Below are positions 11,854 through 51,934 of a DNA stretch of 64,000 bases, in pieces (positions within the stretch are counted from its first letter, which is position 1; each line of letters starts with the position of its first letter). Source of the stretch: Podarcis raffonei (taxonomy: Eukaryota; Chordata; Lepidosauria; Squamata; Lacertidae); contig NC_070611.1 in assembly GCF_027172205.1 (NCBI RefSeq), forward strand, positions 42,815,479 to 42,879,478, read 5' to 3'. Position numbers and translations under genes: made by a program. The notes below the pieces were generated by a model. The model searched no databases. It saw only the letters and a list, made by a program, of their open reading frames with translations, and was not told the origin of the DNA.

Positions 11854-12061
11854 CAGAGCTTTCCAAACTTTTTATGTTGGTGACACACTTTTTAGACGTG
11901 CATCGTTTCACGCAACACAGTATTTCAGTTTTACTAGCAAACCGGAGGTTAAACTAACCCCTTTCTAGCTCTGGAAGGAGTGCTGGGAGCATTTGCACGA
12001 CATACCTACATATTGCAGCTGACACACTAATGTGTCGCGGCACACAGTTTGGAAAGCTCTG
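11854..12061. mobile_element. hAT-type MITE (cagagctttccaaac ends)
   Basis: Inverted ends cagagctttccaaac and gtttggaaagctctg are flanked by 8-base near-duplicates ccatacag (11846-11853) and ccatactg (12062-12069). It is inserted directly behind the tail of a LINE fragment. It does not code for protein. Confidence 0.8.
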
Positions 12062-12384
12062 CCATACTGGCTACCCCAACCATTTTGGAAAGCTATCCAA
12101 CCTAGTCGTCATCACTACATCTTCCAGCAGTGAATTCCATTAGTTTATTAGCAGTTGTGTGGAGAAATGCGTTGCGAAGCAACACATGAAGGAAAGGATT
12201 ACATACAACCAAGGCAGTGGACTGGAGTACTCCAAGTAAAATGCAAGCAGAGATAGCAAGGCAATATACAACAGGTATAAAACTGAAATTAGTTAGAACA
12301 ACATAGGAAGAAATAAAGACAGCAGCATTTTCCTTCAAAATCGAAAGAAGTCATGGAAGGTCCTGGGTAGAACAGAGAAGAATA

Positions 12385-12421
12385 ACATGACATGACATGA
12401 CATGACATGACATGACATGAA
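12385..12421. repeat. (ACATG)n microsatellite
   Basis: About seven perfect ACATG units, intergenic. Confidence 0.92.
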
Positions 12422-13493
12422 ACATGTCCTTTGTAGAAGGTTTAATATGTGATTAATTCCTGGAATTAGCAATACCTTTCCAGATCAGAGTTGACTCAAT
12501 TCTTTCTAATACAGTGTGCATTACTGGCAGTCTGTTCAAAGGTTTCTCATTTTTAGGATAGTTATGTAACATCTTATGCAGCAGTGGGTGACAAAGGTTT
12601 TATTTTTCACATTATTATCTGTTGACTTTAAAAGCCTAAGTACCGGAGAGATGAAGCAACATGTAGTCAATGATTAAACTGATAAAATAAGCAGGTATAC
12701 AGTAAAGACGTTAAAAGATTTTTTTGTTGATTCTCTTTTTTAAAAACACATAAATGTTCTGCTCCACAACAACCTAGTCACTAATTACTACTTAACATAA
12801 TTATCCCTGCACACACATTTCAGTGCATATTTCCAGGCTACCACTGTCATATTTAATTAACTCTTAACAATTCTTTGTATAAATTTTTGGTTCCAATTTG
12901 GTCATGTTTATAGCATTGGGAAGTTCAGAGAGCTGTATTCAACTAAGTCCTACTCTGAGCAGACTCACTGAAATTAATGAACCTAAGTTAGTCACACTTA
13001 TTAACTTCAATGGATCTATCCTTAGTAGGACTAGCATTGAATACTATCTAGAGACCTTGAACAGTTGCAGATATAACAGGCAAAGTAAAAATATGAATAA
13101 AGGAAAAGTATAATGGGATCCATAGCAATGAAGAAATAAAATATAGAGCCCCAAACAATATTATGGGAAAGGGAAGGACAGAGCATAATATAAACTGTTA
13201 TGTACAGCGTTAAAAGACCCACAGGGTGTCTTAGAAATGGGAAGCAGGGCCAAAGAAAAAACGTATTGCACATTTGTGTGCATATTTGTTTCGGCTTTTG
13301 ATCCAATGGATGCTTCCCTCTCAATACAATTATTGGATTTGGAAAAGGGGATTTATCTTGCAGCCACAGCAGGATGGAAGGGTTAAACTACCTGTGATCT
13401 CACCCCCATCCAGCCCACCCCCATCCCCATACTGATTTTTACCCATGCCTAGTATAACCTTCATTTCACTGGACTATGACTATACATTTAATG

Positions 13494-13625
13494 TGCTGGA
13501 CAGCTCAGTTGGTTAGAGCGCGGTGCTGATAATGCAAAGGTTGCAGGTTCAATCCCCTAGCTGCATATTCCTGCATTGTAGGGGTTGAACTAGATGATCC
13601 TCAGGGTACCCTCTATAAGCATTGC
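13494..13625 (+). mobile_element. tRNA-derived SINE with tRNA-Ile-like head
   Basis: The head ggacagctcagttggttaga, gctgataatgc and B box ggttcaatccc resemble a tRNA with a GAT anticodon region. It continues into ctgcattgtaggggttgaac and tagatgatcctcagggt, a non-tRNA body shared with the copy at 41981. It is therefore a SINE, not a tRNA gene. The A and B boxes look usable. Confidence 0.75.
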
Positions 13626-14736
13626 TATCTTGGCATTATGCTAGTATTCACACAGGCAGTATACACAATGTCTCTAGGCACAGCACAGCGCTTCATGATG
13701 AATGTCCGAAAGGTCGTTTTAAAAGAAAATTTAACTGCATGGCCACCATGTAATGTGATCATAATTAAACAGCAAAGTATCCCCTTTATCAGAATTACTT
13801 ATTTACACTAGTGCTATTGTGAGGGGAAAGGGTTAAATAGTCCCTCCCTGCTCCCTTTTAGGGAGAGAAGAGCAAAAGAGATATAAAGGCAGGGCCTTTG
13901 GGCAAAGGAAGGGTTAAAGTTATACAATTAGTTCCTAGAAAGGACAGACAAACCATAGAGAAGGAAATGTTTCGACACAGTCGGGGAAAAATGGCCCTAG
14001 ACAGGCCATAATCTGACCAAATTAGCCAGGAAATGGATTGCTTTACACCTGGAGGAAGTGCACTCTTGTTCCCTTAAATGGAAAAGTTCAGTTTCTGAGG
14101 TATGAACAAAACAAGACAGCAGAAGCTGAACAGGAGAAAAATATATTGTGTACTGTATTAGATTCTGCCTGTAAACAAGTGAATAAGCAAAGCCAGGCTC
14201 CTCCTCAGTAAATGCCCCATGTGTAAACAGGCTTGAACTGGAGAAATTCTCATTTCCTATTGGCATTTTAAGACATTTTGTCTGTCATTCGGAGAGCTGT
14301 TTCTACAGGACTGTCGTGTGACTCAAAAAGTGACCCATGGAAGTCTCATGCGTCCCAGTCTGCTGACCTGCTGAAGAATCAAGATGGTGCACAACATGGA
14401 TTGGGCAGGACATGACAAAGAAGTGGTAATTCCCAGCTACAAAACACTTGGGTGGAGGAAGAGGTCCAAGCCTCGCTGCTAGGCTTAAGCATTCAGGTAG
14501 GCCAGGAGGCCTCAGGCGTACAGGGTGGTTACAAAGCTGCACACCCCTAGGCAAGTTTACTCAGAAGAAATTCCCACTGAATTCCGTGGTTATTACTCCC
14601 AAGGAAGTGGGGTTAGAATTGCAACCTAATTCTGTAGTCTTTTACTGCCTATCTCTCTGATGTGGGACTTGAAAGCGAGATTTCCAAGACAAGAGTCACA
14701 ATTTGTCACTTTGGGGGTGGGGGATATTGGTTAGAC

Positions 14737-14766
14737 AAATATAAATATAAATATAAATATAAATAT
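14737..14766. repeat. (ATAAAT)n microsatellite
   Basis: Five perfect six-base units; the apparent repeated-KY peptide in one frame is a by-product of the repeat. Confidence 0.9.
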
Positions 14767-15599
14767 GAAGTGACAATTATCATCTTTAGTTGTAATTTGA
14801 CCTCTGTTCAGTCTGTTTTCAGCAATATTGTGATGACTTTATTTATGTTTTCAGAAGGTTAAGACTAGTGTTAAAAATGCATCACTGAAGTCATAGGTGC
14901 CAGTTCCCTGAGCACCCACAAAATTCCCCATGCAGGGACTGGGCACCCACAAATTTCATTGCCAGTGCCATGCATGCTGCCCAGGCACCCACGGTCATAG
15001 GGCCAAGCTGGTACTCCTGACTGCAGCTGTGAAATCTGAAAGGTCTCTGCTTTCTTTCAGTATCTGCAACTCCACTTTGTAATGGATCCATACAATAATT
15101 GTCTCGTGCAAGTTCAAACGTAGCAATATGGTTTTTAATTGCTATCCCAGAAGACATATATCCTACCCAGGATTTGCTCCCTCTAGTTTTTATAAAGTTC
15201 CAGTACTTCAAGTCTGTTTAGATAGTTCAGCAAAGAAAGAACTGTTAATGAGTAATCGTTGTCCAAGACAGCGCTGAGCCAATGAAAAGAGGACTAAACC
15301 TAAAGTCAGCCTGTTATCGTTGAAGCCTTCTGCAAAAGTGAGAAAAGCAACACAAAAATGTTCTTGCTTTGAAAATCATTAGGATTCTGAGCTGAATGCA
15401 GAACTACTGAGTGGACTGTGTCTCTACTGCTAGAGTTCAGGAAAACACCAAGTGTAAGCTACTACTTTTAGTTGTTAAGTTTAGTGGATAATGTTTTGGG
15501 GATAATACTGTGATAAGTGCATCATTTCTCTGATATGTTACATACAACTGTTTGTGACTCTTCTCTGTTTTTATTGCTTTATTGATTTTCATCAATAAT

Positions 15600-15815
15600 T
15601 TGTTTTTGTTACTATTATTTATTATTTTATTTATATCTTGCCTTTCTCCCAAGTTGGATTCAAGTTGGCTTGGAACATTTGAAAACACTGTTATAAAAGT
15701 GTGTAAATTTTGTTCTGTTTTATTGGTTTTGAACCCTGTTTGGGGATTATTTTCTATTTAAAACTGAGCGTGAAATTTTATAATTAAATAAATTCATCAT
15801 ATCATATTTTTTTTG
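15600..15815 (+). mobile_element. Probable LINE tail fragments
   Basis: Contains tatatcttgcctttctccca, gttttgaaccctgtttgggg and taattaaataaattcatcat, the look of eroded LINE tails. It is AT-rich and non-coding. Family not resolved. Confidence 0.4.
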
Positions 15816-15872
15816 ACAAGTGCGGGAATTTGTGTGCTTCATAAAGAGCTTAAAAAACAAATAATCAAGAAG

Positions 15873-15965
15873 CTTAGGCTGCAGTCCTAAGCCCACCTTA
15901 CAGGGAGTAAGCGCCATTGAATTTAATAGCGCTTCTGACTAAACATTGTTAGGATTGTGCTGTTA
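15873..15965. repeat. Short palindromic dispersed repeat
   Basis: Same family: aggctgcagtcctaagccca, gggagtaagcgccattgaat and gttaggattgtgctgtt. It is intergenic, upstream of NR1H4. Confidence 0.55.
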
Positions 15966-17852
15966 GTTTCTATAATATGGTGTCTCATAATAATTAGTCT
16001 CTTCAGAAGTTAGTACTTTGGTGGGATTGAATGTAGCAAGGTGAGGAAAAAGAAATCACTGGTGAGTGAGCATAGCATTTCCTGGAACTTCACTTTTATC
16101 ATTTCAGCCCATGTCAGTCGTAGCGATCAACTGTTATTTCCCCATTGTCAGAATAAAGCATGAAGAAATATTGATTAAGTATTACAATGGAAATTAAAAG
16201 TTTACAAATACCAAACTTTCTGACTGACTTATCATAATTACTTTTTCAATTACAGTTAAAGATAACAAGCATGTCGGTGCATGCTTCCTATCTCTTTTAT
16301 AACAGTCAGTAAAATGTACTGATTTACCAAAGTACCATTTTTTCCTAAAAACTATGGCGGAATAATGTATTATTAATATTACTGTGGCATCTGAATTTCC
16401 CAGCCAAGAATCTGATGTTACTGACATGCACTATACACACCCGATTAAATTCTGTTTCTATTTATTTATTTATTTATTTATAAAAGTATTTATATACTGT
16501 CGTATCATAAAACATCAGGGAAGTGTACAATGATAAAACATAAAACACCTTTAAAACAATACAAAATAAGCATTAAAGTGACTGGCTAATTAAGAATTTC
16601 AGCAAGCATTACAGTTACTGGCAAAGCTGGATTGAGTTCTTATTGCTATAATCCTTCAATAAAATATAAATCACTAAACATCAGTGACTCCAACTTTTAA
16701 TAGAATTGGGGACTGAATGACTTGATTGAATTCTAATTATTTTGTCTTTTGTTTTTTCTTTAATAAGAAGCTTTAAGTTTAGGTTTAAATTAATTGCACC
16801 CTTTTACTTCCTCTGAATATTCATAATATTTCAGACGCAGAAATCTCTAGGCCATCACTGATCCCAGCAGCAATTACCCTGGTCTGCTGGCTGGATAGCT
16901 CCAGTCCACTTGCACCTTGACATAAGTTGACATTCAGCAAAAGGACAGGTGTAACTGGGTGTAGAAATAGTCTGAGAGACCCAATCGCTTCTTTACAGCT
17001 TTATCCTCTGGTTAACATTATTGATACATACTGAGAACTTATCCTCTCTTCAGGGTTTGGACCAATATATTTTGTTGCCTCAGGTGGAGCAGGTAGTGGT
17101 GCCCCAGATTGTAGTACATAGTACCCAAGGCCTGGCAAACATCTCAAAAGCCCCTCCCCTCCGTTCCAGACAGTAAAAATATAATAATATATTAAATAAC
17201 AATTTGCAGCCCTTTAATGATGCCCAAAACCAGCTGCCAGAAACCAGCTGCTCATAATGAAATGGTTGTTCCTGTTCTCTTCTGTGAGGTGTCATGCCAT
17301 GACCTACTCCTTCCGTAGGAAAATAGAAGATTTCTCTCATATTCCAGTACATAACTCCACAGGGTAGAATCCTAGAGTATTTTCATAGGTGTTGGACAGG
17401 AAGCTAGTATGTTGTGCTGGGACATCTAAGGGAATTGTATGATGGTGCTTCTCATAAATTTAATCTGACAGTTTGTTTTCCAGCCATAAGAGGTCCCATT
17501 GGTATGTAGTACATGTGACATTCAACAAACACATTTGATTTTTTTAAAATAAATTGTTTATTTTATCCATGCATGGATAACCTCAACTGTATTTTAATTA
17601 GGGAGCCTGATGTTTCATTAAGAGCACCTCCCCCCTAATCCTAGCGAGTGACTCATTCTACTTTTTCTCCTATCTAGCATAAACAACTCACTGATTACGA
17701 TTAACAGCTGGAATTCCCAACATGTTGACAATTATCACGATAATTATATTGTGAAACATACAACAGAGCAAGGGAAAATAGACAATCCTGGTCTGGTTCA
17801 TGCACTACAGCAACTATTAGGTTAGAATACTGCCCCATAGTATTCCCACCTT

Positions 17853-17875
17853 CTCTCTCTCTCTCTCTCTCTCTC
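17853..17875. repeat. (CT)n microsatellite
   Basis: Eleven CT dinucleotides about 360 bases upstream of the first NR1H4 coding exon; a poly(A) run (17971-17988) follows. Confidence 0.9.
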
Positions 17876-18233
17876 GTCCATGGATTTACATATGTAAAAA
17901 TAGTTCAGATGCATCATGGGAATGTGTGACCATTTCAAGTTGATAGCGGCCTTTCTTGGTGTGCCAGCTCAAAAAAAAAAAAAAAAAGGCTGCTCTGCTC
18001 ACATGAATAACAATTAAGAAACAGGCCTCTCCACATGGAAATAATCACACATTACTCCCTCCAGACAACTGCATCCGTGGAGATGCTCCACATGGAATGT
18101 TTCCGAAAATTTGGACAGGCTCTTTAGAATGACCGCTGTTGCAAGCAAATGTAGCATTTTGTTTTCTTTATGTTTTTAAGGTTTCCTCCAACACTCAGCT
18201 TAATTTGCTGCAACTCAGCCTATTCAAGAGTCT

Positions 18234-45769
<27,536 letters not shown>

Positions 45770-46075
45770 TAATGAAAAATGGGTTTGAATGTAATCCTAA
45801 ACACATTTACTTGGAACCAATGGAACTTCATAAACATGTGTTCAGGACAGAGTTCCTTGTTTTGCATTTTTTAAAGCACCAAAAAAAGCACATGTAATAA
45901 GTGTTTCTTATGGGAGTTAGAGGTTATTTTCCAAGCATTATGTAAAAGACTTTCACATGGGAAGATGGATTCAGTGCCCTGGCCTCTAAACCTCTTGGAA
46001 CAAAACTGAACTCCTTCCTGCCCGAAGCAGGCATCCTGTTATACCTTTCGAAATTAAACTGATTGTATCTCACTT
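45770..46075 (+). other. NR1H4: NR1H4 3' UTR (end uncertain)
   Basis: AT-rich sequence follows the stop. An ATTAAA variant poly(A) signal at 46053-46058 followed by a GT-rich stretch (tgattgtatct) is the best candidate end. A diverged copy of the short palindromic repeat seems to overlap the start of this UTR (about 45782-45850). Confidence 0.4.
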
Positions 46076-48279
46076 TCTTCATTTCAAATGCCTGAGAAGA
46101 TTATCAAGCTTGTTCATCACATTATACTTATTCTAAATGTTTCATTAATATACAATGTTGTAGCTGTTGTAAGAATTCAGTAAAAATGACTCTGCCCAAA
46201 CATGTCTTGGTTTAAACGTCAAAATACTAAGTTATGGTTTTAAGTGCTATTTTTTTCTCCTTTCCAGAGGATGACTCTAACAAAAGTGGTGATCTATTAT
46301 ATATTTTGGAAAGTGGTTTGTCGGTCTGTCTGTCCATTCTCTATGCATTTGGACCCCTCTTTGTCACTCAATTTGGTATGACATATCCTGAGATAGAGGA
46401 TTTTGAAAGTGTGTTTTGCTCTACATTTGAAACTGTCAGGTGCCATGTTGAATCAAGATAGCTGACCAAACCATTCCAAATTTTTCTGATTTGGACATGT
46501 ATGAAGGTAGCACTGCACAATTTGGTGTGTTGGTTGCTAAGATGTAGGGAGAGGTTTTGATCTATATTTGGATAACTTTGGATGTGGTTTTTGAATCAAG
46601 AAGGTAGACTGAATCATTCAAAACTGCACTGATGATATTAACCAAATTTGACAGGAAACTAATAGGACTTTGCACCCGATATCCAAGTTGGGCCAATTCA
46701 AGCAGATCTGGGCTTTGATTGAGGTGGAGTCAGCCCTGGGTCAGCCTGGTTTGGGCTGCCTGCAGCAGTCTGGAGTTGTTAGGGGTCAGGGCAGTAGGAG
46801 GGAAGAGAGGCATGGCACCTCTGCAAAGAGCAGTGAGGGGCTATTTCCAGCTGGTGACTGGATGGTGCAATCTGGCTCTGCTTTGCCAGCATGTTACCCA
46901 CAGGGAACACACTGGGGAGGCAGATCTTCGCAAGACTGAAAAACGGGTGACCAAGACTGCTGTTGATGTTTGTGCAACATCGTGGACTTGAAAGATGGAG
47001 TCCTAATCCAGCTGCCCATCACAGAAAGTCTACCCTAGCACAATGGCCAGCCAGGACATCTGTGACATTGGTTCAGGGTGAAATACACCCTACAAAGCAG
47101 ATGAGGAATCATTTGGCTGGGCTAAATCTTAGCCCTAACACTAGATGTAACCAGCTTGAAGTTTGGGACATATCCCAAATACCCAAGTTGTCTGAGCAGA
47201 AAGCAAGCATTGCATTCCCAAAACGCCACAGAGTGCCAATAGCCAATTCCCATAGTTGTCAACTTAAGTCCTGATCCTGAGCAGGGCTGGAAAGTGTTAC
47301 AGACACTTTCTATCTTTAACAAGTCTTTACCACAAAGTATGGTTAACGTGGCACAGCTACCAGGTAAACCTCCTGTTGCCTGGATGATACACATGGAGGC
47401 AGATCACATCCTCCTAGATCGGGAAGCTGTGGCACAACATACCTATGTACATTTATCACATGACATGCAACATGTCGCATAGGTGTTAACAGCCTACAAA
47501 CATCCTAACCATGTGTACTCAGAAGTAAGGTAAAGGTAAAGGGACCCCTGACCATTAGGTCCAGTCATGACCGACTCTGGGGTTGCGGCGCTCATCTCGC
47601 TTTATTGGCCGAGGGAGCCGGCGTACAGCTTCCGGGTCATGTGGCCAGCATGACTAAGCCGCTTCTGGCGAACCAGAGCAGCGCACAGAAATGCTGTTTA
47701 CCTTCCCGTCAGAGCAGTACCTATTTATCTACTTGCACTTTGACATGCTTTCGAACTGCTAGGTGGGCAGGAGCAGGGACTGAGCAACGGGAGCTCACCC
47801 TGTTGCGGGGATTCGAACCGCCAACCTTCTGATTGGCAAATCCTAGGCTCTGTGGTTTAACCCACAGCGCCACCCGCGTCCCAGTACTTAGAAGTAACTT
47901 CTATTAAATTCAGTGGGGCTTACTTGTAGGTAAACGGGGTGAAGAGGGCAACATATTTCCTTGCATGACACGTTTATATTGGCCCATACAGGTCATCTAT
48001 GTTGTTATTATCTGTACTTTTAATAGATTTTTGATATATACTGTTTTAATTCTATTAGTGTTTCCTTTCTATTGATATCTTTTCTATGTTTTTAGCATTT
48101 TCTATTCTATCTGTCAGCAGCCTCGAGTCCCAGCCTGGGGAAAAGGTGGGATACAAATTACCGGTAATATCAATATCAACATCATCATCATCATTTAGCG
48201 TTCTTGCCACCCCAGTGGGTGGTATGGCCCTGGATGGTATGCAACTGGCATTCTAAAGCATCCAATGGACTATGCGGAG
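46076..48279. other. NR1H4-GAS2L3 intergenic region
   Basis: Contains the reverse SINE at 47529. Segment 46380-46680 has two loosely similar gttgaatcaaga... stretches and may be an unclassified repeat; 46680-47500 is of moderate GC with no recognised gene or repeat. Confidence 0.7.
47529..47883 (-). mobile_element. Sauria-type SINE, reverse orientation
   Basis: A near full-length reverse copy with a 14-base duplication differing at one position (gtactcagaagtaa at 47515-47528, gtacttagaagtaa at 47884-47897). It lies between NR1H4 and the GAS2L3 CpG island. Confidence 0.9.
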
Positions 48280-48850
48280 AACGCTTACACGTGTAGGCAG
48301 TCCGGATGCTCGTTTCCTATCAGGGTAGCGAGTTCCAGCGCAAAATCCTGCGCACACGCTTCCTTGCGATGTGCTTCGCCTGCCTGGTTTCGCCTGCAGC
48401 CTAGGAGAGAAGGCATCACCAGGCAGCTCCTCTCTGGCTCCGGAGTCCAGAGCGGCCCGTACCCGGAGGCGAAAAGCTTCGCGACGAAGCGTCTTTCCTC
48501 GCCCCACTCTCCTCTCCCAGCTGGGCCCGGCGGAAGCTTCACAGCGGCTTCGGCAGCCGCGACCGCCGCCCGAGGAGGAGCAGGGGGCGGCTGCGGGGCT
48601 GGGCCGGAGAGCGCGCAGCGGCGCCCCCGGGAGGCCGCAGACTGGAGCTGCCCGGCTGGCGTCGGCGCTTCCTCATCGCGGCCCTCGGCTCCTCCTCGCG
48701 CCGCCTGATTGGGCCTTTCGAACTGTGCGGGCGGACGGAGGCGAGTGAATCAGCGCGCGCCGCAGCTGCGAAGGGGTCGCCGCCGCCGCCGCAATCACAG
48801 CGTGCCTGGCAGACGATGTAGGGGGAGCTTGACGCGGGGGGCTGTTGCCG
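48280..48850 (+). promoter_or_regulatory. GAS2L3: CpG-rich promoter and probable first exon of GAS2L3
   Basis: This is the only long GC- and CpG-rich stretch in the window, densest at 48500-48800. It lies upstream of the GAS2L3 coding exons with no competing gene, so it is most likely the GAS2L3 promoter. A GATTGG (inverted CCAAT) at 48707-48712 is followed four bases later by TTCGAA at 48717-48722, a CHR-like element. GAS2L3 is a known DREAM/MuvB cell-cycle target in human cells, which makes the pair plausible. Overlapping gtgagt donors at 48852 and 48856 could end a non-coding first exon. The transcription start is not determined. Confidence 0.75.
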
Positions 48851-50972
48851 TGTGAGTGAGTAACCTTCCCCGTGTCCTGTCCTTCGAGGGGATTCGTGCT
48901 TTCCTTCTGGCTGCAAGCTCAGCCTTTGCCCGGGGAGTGCGCAAGCAGCCGGTGGACAGTTGCAATGGTCACATGCTGCGGGCAAGGCTGTGTGACTAGG
49001 TTGCTCTTCCTCACGCAGGCATTGCCTTTGAGGCATGAGCTTGAGGAGAGCGCCTTTCCCTTTTCCACCTCAGACAGCGAGGGTTTAAAAAAGATTGCTT
49101 TCTCTGGCTACCTAAGGCTGCTGGGTTGTTTACATTGCGTTAGGGAAACAAAACACCAGCGCTTTGGATGGGCGTTACAGTGCCTACAGATGCAGTTTGT
49201 CTTCAAAAATGTAGAACGGAGAACGTGAAATATAGTTATTATGGGGGGGGGGAGTAATACAGAGCAGTCCAAAGGTTTTAGGGCCAACTCTGAGCTGGAA
49301 GACAATACTGGCATGCATGTGGGACAGGCCCTCTTAATTCAGTAATGTTTGTGGCAGTCTGTCCTTTGTCCTGCCTCCTGTCCTAACAGGCCTGGGAGCA
49401 TTCAGGTTTTTAAGTGGAGAATGCCAGGCCTAGTGGCAGGTTAGTTTACTAAAGATTTTTGACCAAGTGTAATTTTTTTCTTCAAGTAGCAGTAAGTTCA
49501 TACAGTTGCAAGGTATGTAGCTGATGTGTAGCTTTGTATGTGTGATTGTATGCAGCGCATGCAATTCCCAAAATATGAATCTGATTTTTAGGATCACAAA
49601 ACCCAATGGTGTCTTTCAAATCAAGGCTATATCTTTGGGAGTCTTAAAGCAAACTATCTGCACAACATGGAACAGTTCCTAAGCATACTAATACTTGAAT
49701 GATGAGCCTTCCAGTGAAGCTTTAGGGATCTTTGAAAGTGGGCTCTTCAGCTGTATGGCTGCAAACATTTGTCTTCCAGCGTGAAAAACAGACCTTAATA
49801 GTCTCGATTAGCAGTTTTGAGTTCAGTAGAGTTAGGTTTGATTTCCAGAGTAATACCTTCCAAACAGCATGTTATTCTGTGTAGGTTTGATTTGATTAAT
49901 TTCCATACCGCTTAATATATTAAAAATATCTCTAAGCAGTGTACAGAAAATGGAATCAATAATACACAATTTGAACAAAATATTTCAAAAATGCACATTT
50001 ATACAAAGTTACTAATCTATTGGTTGATATCAATATCCATTCATTTTCCTTCTGACGCACCCTCCCTCTCAGTCTCCGGGTTCTCACCCAGAATCAGGTC
50101 AAAACAAACTCTCAGCTCACCCACAAAAGTCTCACATTGAGAAGGGTTCCTGGAAATAGCAGGGCAGACCTAAGGTGGATAGTACTTCCTCAGGCTGCCC
50201 ACAACTGTGTCCCATTCAGCTGCATTCTCCACACCCATTTGTGGGCAGCCCGAGGAAGTACCATTCCTATCCTCAAACAGCTGGTTTGTTAAGTTTCCCA
50301 GGGAGTCCAGAGGATAGGAAAAGGACCCCCTTCAGCTCACAGCTCTATCTTCACCCATGTCCTCTCCTCTTCCTCCAGCTTGCCTCCTCCTTGCAACTAT
50401 GTATAAGCATGCTTACTTCCAAGTAAGATTCCAGTGGAACCAATGGAAACACATTTTGCATCCAGAGACGTTCCATAAAAACTGTGGAAAGTTAATATTC
50501 CATGGCTTGTCCATGGGCAATCTGATGTTGCAGTTAAGATATCTGATGTGGTCTAAGGATTACTACAGCATATCTGGCTACAGTGTGTGTTTTAAGTGTC
50601 GTTTGCACTTCTGAAAACTTTCACACCAGCAAATGATAAGGAGGATCAAGAGCAGCACTTGGCAATTGGTTGGGGTAAGTGTATAGGATTTGGACTGAGT
50701 TATGCTGGTGGTTAGGTGTATACGAGAAGGGAAAAACACTTTGCTAGTTTTGTCTGTGATGAAATACCCTAAATATCTATTTAACCTTTAGGCATGGGTG
50801 GCTTCCACATTTGAATCTGAAGTATTGTGTAAAACTGTACAAGATAAATCATTGCAACATGATAAGCTGCTACTGCAGATTTGTCCAAAGCATTGTTTAC
50901 TTACATGGGTTGTAACACAAGACTCTCAAGTTGTGCTCAGTAACAGAAGTGGTTTGGACTCTAAGTATCTAA

Positions 50973-51045
50973 GGCTGCAATCCTTCCTTACTGCTAGATA
51001 CAGTGGAATTTACTTCTGAGTAAACATGCATAGTATTGCACTGTT
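50973..51045. repeat. Short palindromic dispersed repeat
   Basis: Same family as at 37061: ggctgcaatccttccttact at the left and cttctgagtaaacatgcata plus gtattgcactgtt at the right. It lies in the first GAS2L3 intron. Confidence 0.55.
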
Positions 51046-51657
51046 AGAGACAAGCTTTTGTACCATCTCCTATTGTGGTCTTTGCAGTTATTTGAGAACA
51101 GAGGGCTTTGTGTTATATTTCATCCATGTGCTAAGTAGAACTGAGCATGTATTTCCAGAAGTTTATCAAAGCTCAGCATTTATTAGCGTTAGGAAACTAG
51201 TGAGTATCTGGATTCAGACCATCTGCTGTTGAACTGTGTTTGTGGGGCTGCCATTTGGAAACTGTAGTTAATACAGAAAATGGCAGCTGAATTGCTAACT
51301 GGGAATAGATGTTAAGCTCATAGTACATCTGTATGATGCCAGCTGCATTGGCCGTAGTACATTTCTGGGCACATTAAGAAGTGCTGGTGTTGACCTTTAA
51401 AGCCCCTAGTGGGTATTTGAAGCCCTGTTCATGCCCTTGCCAGCAGAAGCCCTTGTCAGCCTACCACTGAAGAGACTCTTTCAGTGATTGTGCTCCAATT
51501 GGGGTATGTTCCAAAGAGCTTTGCCTGGTGCTTACCTCCCTGTCCTCTCCTGAGTCTTTTGGATGCAGTTTCAATCCTACTAACAGCTTCATGCTTTTGA
51601 TTTTTGTGGCGTGTGTGTGTGTTTAATTGTTTTATTCATTTGGTAAACTGCCCTGCT

Positions 51658-51934
51658 TCCTGCCAACTTAGCAGTTTGAAAGCACGCCAGTGCAAGTAGA
51701 TAAATAGGTACCGCTCCGGCAGGAAGGTAAACGGTGTTTCCATGCGCTGCTCTGGTTTTGGTGTTCCGTTGCACCAGAAGCAGCTTAGTCATGCTGTCCA
51801 TATGACCTGGAAAAACTGTCTGCAGAAGCGGACAAACGCCGGTTCCCTCGGCCTGTAAAGCGAGATGAGCGCCGCAACCCCAGAGTCATTCACAACTGGA
51901 CTTAACTGTCAGAGGTCCTTTACCTTTACCTTTT
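51658..51934 (+). mobile_element. Sauria-type SINE, 5'-truncated
   Basis: This copy lacks the tRNA-like head and starts at tcctgccaacttagcag. A 14-base duplication with one mismatch flanks it (51644-51657, taaactgccctgct; 51935-51948, taaacttccctgct), so it was inserted in truncated form. A small unrelated stretch (tggtgttccgt) also interrupts the central region. Confidence 0.85.

Larger units (their letters stand above)
5161..18233. other. SLC17A8-NR1H4 intergenic region and upstream NR1H4 sequence
   Basis: About 13 kb without a recognised exon. It holds the SINE at 6198, possible LTR at 6690, hAT MITEs at 7365 and 11854, MITE at 8665, LINE tails at 11565 and 15600, SINEs at 11345 and 13494, further eroded LINE tails at about 10640-10760 and 16455-16560, and several microsatellites. 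NR1H4 5' UTR exons and any alpha1-type first coding exon should lie here but were not recognised. Confidence 0.7.

Noticed and set aside
13494-13570. Possible tRNA-Ile gene
   Set aside because: The tRNA-like head runs directly into a SINE body shared with 41981, and the 3' acceptor stem pairing is not evident.
14662-14862. KYKYKYKY-containing small frame
   Set aside because: Product of the (ATAAAT)n microsatellite, not a gene.
46234-46461. 75-codon frame with a hydrophobic stretch that could be a membrane peptide
   Set aside because: No conserved family, no splice or promoter context, and it overlaps the unclassified repeat-like region after NR1H4.
48265-48708. 147-codon open frame through the CpG island
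   Set aside because: GC-rich DNA has few stop codons and gives long frames in several registers here; composition is low-complexity Ala/Gly/Pro/Arg with no domain. Treated as promoter and 5' UTR.
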